64,000 bases of DNA from G963665085 sp963665085 (GTDB taxonomy: Bacteria > Bacteroidota > Bacteroidia > Bacteroidales > JAAAOM01): assembly GCA_963665085.2 (NCBI GenBank), contig CAXXXS010000001.1:1612001-1676000 (forward strand), read 5' to 3'. Below the pieces are notes generated by a model that did no database searches, had not been told where the DNA came from, and was given only the letters and a program-made list of their open reading frames with translations. Position 1 is the stretch's first letter; the number at the start of each line of letters is the position of its first letter. A program made the position numbers and the translations under genes. Shown here piece after piece: positions 62,462-64,000 of this stretch.

Positions 62462-63727
62462 TTAAAAAGCACGAATAGCACGCACGTTGCATGGAAAAAA
62501 CTTATTGCAGACGTCCTGTCTACGGACAATTTCTGAGAATTGTGTCCATGCGTTTTCTATGTAGTCCTCGGTAGAACTCCAGTAGGTGGCGTTTTCAAAA
62601 CCATCAATCACATCCTTTTGCTTAGTTAATAAATTAAGCTCATATTTTGAAGGCAAGTACCAGTCTCCATAAATAACTCCATTAACTGTTACTGAATAAT
62701 CGGCACAGACTTTCGCAGCAAAACTCCCTGTTTGGTCATCTGCCATTTGTGAGGCTATTATAATTGCCGTATTCATAGCCCCGGCATATATACCATCGCC
62801 TGAAGAACCTATATATTTATGAGTCCCATTATACCATCGTACGTCACCTTGATCAGAAGTTGCTGCTATTAAACCATGCTGACCTGTTTCATCTAACCAG
62901 AAAATGATACCTCCCTGGTAACTTTGTCCAATGGTAAGTGTTTTTTCATTTACTACATAAGGGCTTGCTGTGGTCCCGTCACCTGTTATGGTTATATTGG
63001 TGCCGGCGGTAACATTGGTTTCCGATCCGTCGGGTTCAGCAGGCGTATTAATAAGGTCTTCATAATCTTTGTCCCATGCACTAAAAACAGGATCCGTTTC
63101 AGCGGTGGTTTCGGTAGTAGGAAGTTTCACAAATCCGCCATTGCTTAAATAAATCGTATCATTACTTATGGTTAATGCCTGTAGCTCGTTAGTCACAGAA
63201 CCATCAACTTCTGAGGTTAAATAGCTTTGTAAATCGCTTATCTGGCTTTCTCGTATGGAAATGCCTGTGCTTTTATCCCATTCATTAAAAACAGGGTCGG
63301 TTTCGGTTATTGTACCGGTAATTGTTTCGGCTGTTTTTGCATGTAAAGCATAAGGAACGCTTAACAACTGGCTTGTTCCGATAATGGTATAGTTTGTTCC
63401 ACCTGTCGGGTCGGTTTCGGTTTTAACGAAATGCGGCCCTTCTTCCCAGTCGATGCTCGCAAAACTGCCCTCTGAAATTGTTCCTCCTCCAATTTCAACA
63501 CTCACCAATCCGTTTGCATTGGTATATACTGCATGGGTTTCAACATAAACCGGTGTACCATCAGCAGAGCCTTGCAGAATACTAATTTGCATAAATACAC
63601 CTTGGTCTGTAATTAATTGGTCGCTGCTGTTACGGATTACTGCCTGGTAGCTCATTTTTTCGGGTGATTGAGAGTACACACCAGCTGTTATTAATACTGT
63701 GGCTAAGATTGTAAATATTTTTCTCAT
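62462..63727 (-). CDS. DUF1566-type surface protein, copy 2, 421 aa
   Basis: It has the same architecture as copy 1 and very similar sequence, including MSYQAVIRNSSDQLI, GTNITITGDGTTASPYV and GQSYQGGIIFWLDETGQHG. The two differ most around the central coiled part and the C-terminal 60 residues (NVRAIRAF end). It follows the type IX-secreted gene by 7 bp, so the three may form one transcript. Confidence 0.85.
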   Translation of the reverse strand: MRKIFTILATVLITAGVYSQSPEKMSYQAVIRNSSDQLITDQGVFMQISILQGSADGTPVYVETHAVYTNANGLVSVEIGGGTISEGSFASIDWEEGPHFVKTETDPTGGTNYTIIGTSQLLSVPYALHAKTAETITGTITETDPVFNEWDKSTGISIRESQISDLQSYLTSEVDGSVTNELQALTISNDTIYLSNGGFVKLPTTETTAETDPVFSAWDKDYEDLINTPAEPDGSETNVTAGTNITITGDGTTASPYVVNEKTLTIGQSYQGGIIFWLDETGQHGLIAATSDQGDVRWYNGTHKYIGSSGDGIYAGAMNTAIIIASQMADDQTGSFAAKVCADYSVTVNGVIYGDWYLPSKYELNLLTKQKDVIDGFENATYWSSTEDYIENAWTQFSEIVRRQDVCNKFFPCNVRAIRAF

Positions 63728-63734
63728 ACTATTT

Positions 63735-64000
63735 TTAGTTTTTAATGATTTTGAATTCTTTTAAGGATTGATTACCTGATATTACCTTAATAAAATAGGT
63801 TGATGGTATATAATCAGTCATATCTATTTGAGTATTGCTGCTAGTGAGCTTTTGGGTTTGCAAAAGTCTCCCATGAATATCAAATAGTTGAAACGATAAA
63901 TCTTTTGTGTTTTCCATTTCTACCGATAATTCCAGGTAATTGGTTACCGGGTTTGGATATGCTGCTATTTGTACCAGGCTTATGGCCGTGTTTTCTATTC
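63735..64000 (-). CDS. C-terminal part of a type IX-secreted protein
   Basis: The frame is open to the window edge. The end reads QIAAYPNPVTNYLELSV, then FQLFDIHGRLLQTQKL and FIKVISGNQSLKEFKIIKN, the type A C-terminal sorting signal for the type IX secretion system. The rest of the protein lies beyond 64000. It gives strong evidence for the Bacteroidota. Confidence 0.88.
   Translation of the reverse strand, partial: IENTAISLVQIAAYPNPVTNYLELSVEMENTKDLSFQLFDIHGRLLQTQKLTSSNTQIDMTDYIPSTYFIKVISGNQSLKEFKIIKN

Noticed and set aside
62327..62536. Small plus-strand gene of 69 codons
   Set aside because: It overlaps the end of the second DUF1566 gene and has no likeness to a family.

Overview
The window comes from a member of the Bacteroidota, probably a Bacteroidales/Marinilabiliales-like lineage. 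The evidence is the AT-rich DNA, start sites without Shine-Dalgarno motifs, promoters of the TTG-N20-TAnnTTTG type, a type IX secretion C-terminal sorting domain, a DUF2723 membrane protein, an IS1380-family element and many small Cys-lipidated lipoproteins.

Layout. 1-866 is a partial DUF2723 gene. 867-7135 is an accessory segment that ends at the 3' end of a tRNA-Leu gene. It holds an exact 21-bp-period repeat array, an uncharacterised gene, a two-gene lipoprotein pair, a REPIN-like inverted pair of palindromes, a broken darT toxin gene beside an intact darG antitoxin gene, an attC-like palindrome and small orphan genes. 7278-18751 is housekeeping: dxs, an OmpA-type lipoprotein, a class IV aminotransferase, dapD, an M28 peptidase, recJ, lipB and two lipA paralogues either side of an alpha/beta hydrolase. 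18870-21636 is a BlaI/M56-peptidase regulatory pair with three operator dyads; the peptidase carries a coiled coil and pentapeptide repeats. 21678-23891 is hypB, hypA and a response regulator with a decayed PP2C-like domain.

24020-46360 is the most interesting part. Two paralogous export modules (a TerB-like/ABC ATPase/ABC-2 permease fusion, a lipoprotein and a small secreted protein) flank a signalling cluster. On the + strand, 32390-46360 is one tightly packed run of eleven genes: CheR, a HAMP-GAF-PAS membrane sensor, a degenerate CheR, CheB, a membrane GAF protein, a SiaA-like PP2C phosphatase, a SiaB-like kinase, a SiaC-like phosphoprotein, then the ABC fusion, lipoprotein and secreted protein. 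It closes with a strong terminator. No diguanylate cyclase and no flagellar or chemotaxis kinase gene is present, so the partner switch probably controls the transporter directly (inference). Between the two modules lie an AlbA_2 protein, a secreted TapB-like protein, a nitroreductase and a carbamoyltransferase.

46525-50568 is a translation operon read leftward: rplM, rpsI, rpsB, tsf, pyrH, frr. 50880-52629 holds small envelope proteins. 52869-55346 is a Tat-exported PHP-domain hydrolase gene split by a complete IS1380-family element. Perfect 5-bp target duplications allow an exact in-frame reconstruction. 55741-60600 holds an AsmA-like protein, a Cys-rich lipoprotein, a TlpA-type thioredoxin, a Fic relic and a GDP-mannose-type NUDIX hydrolase. 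61006-64000 holds two tandem DUF1566 paralogues downstream of the 3' end of a type IX-secreted protein gene.
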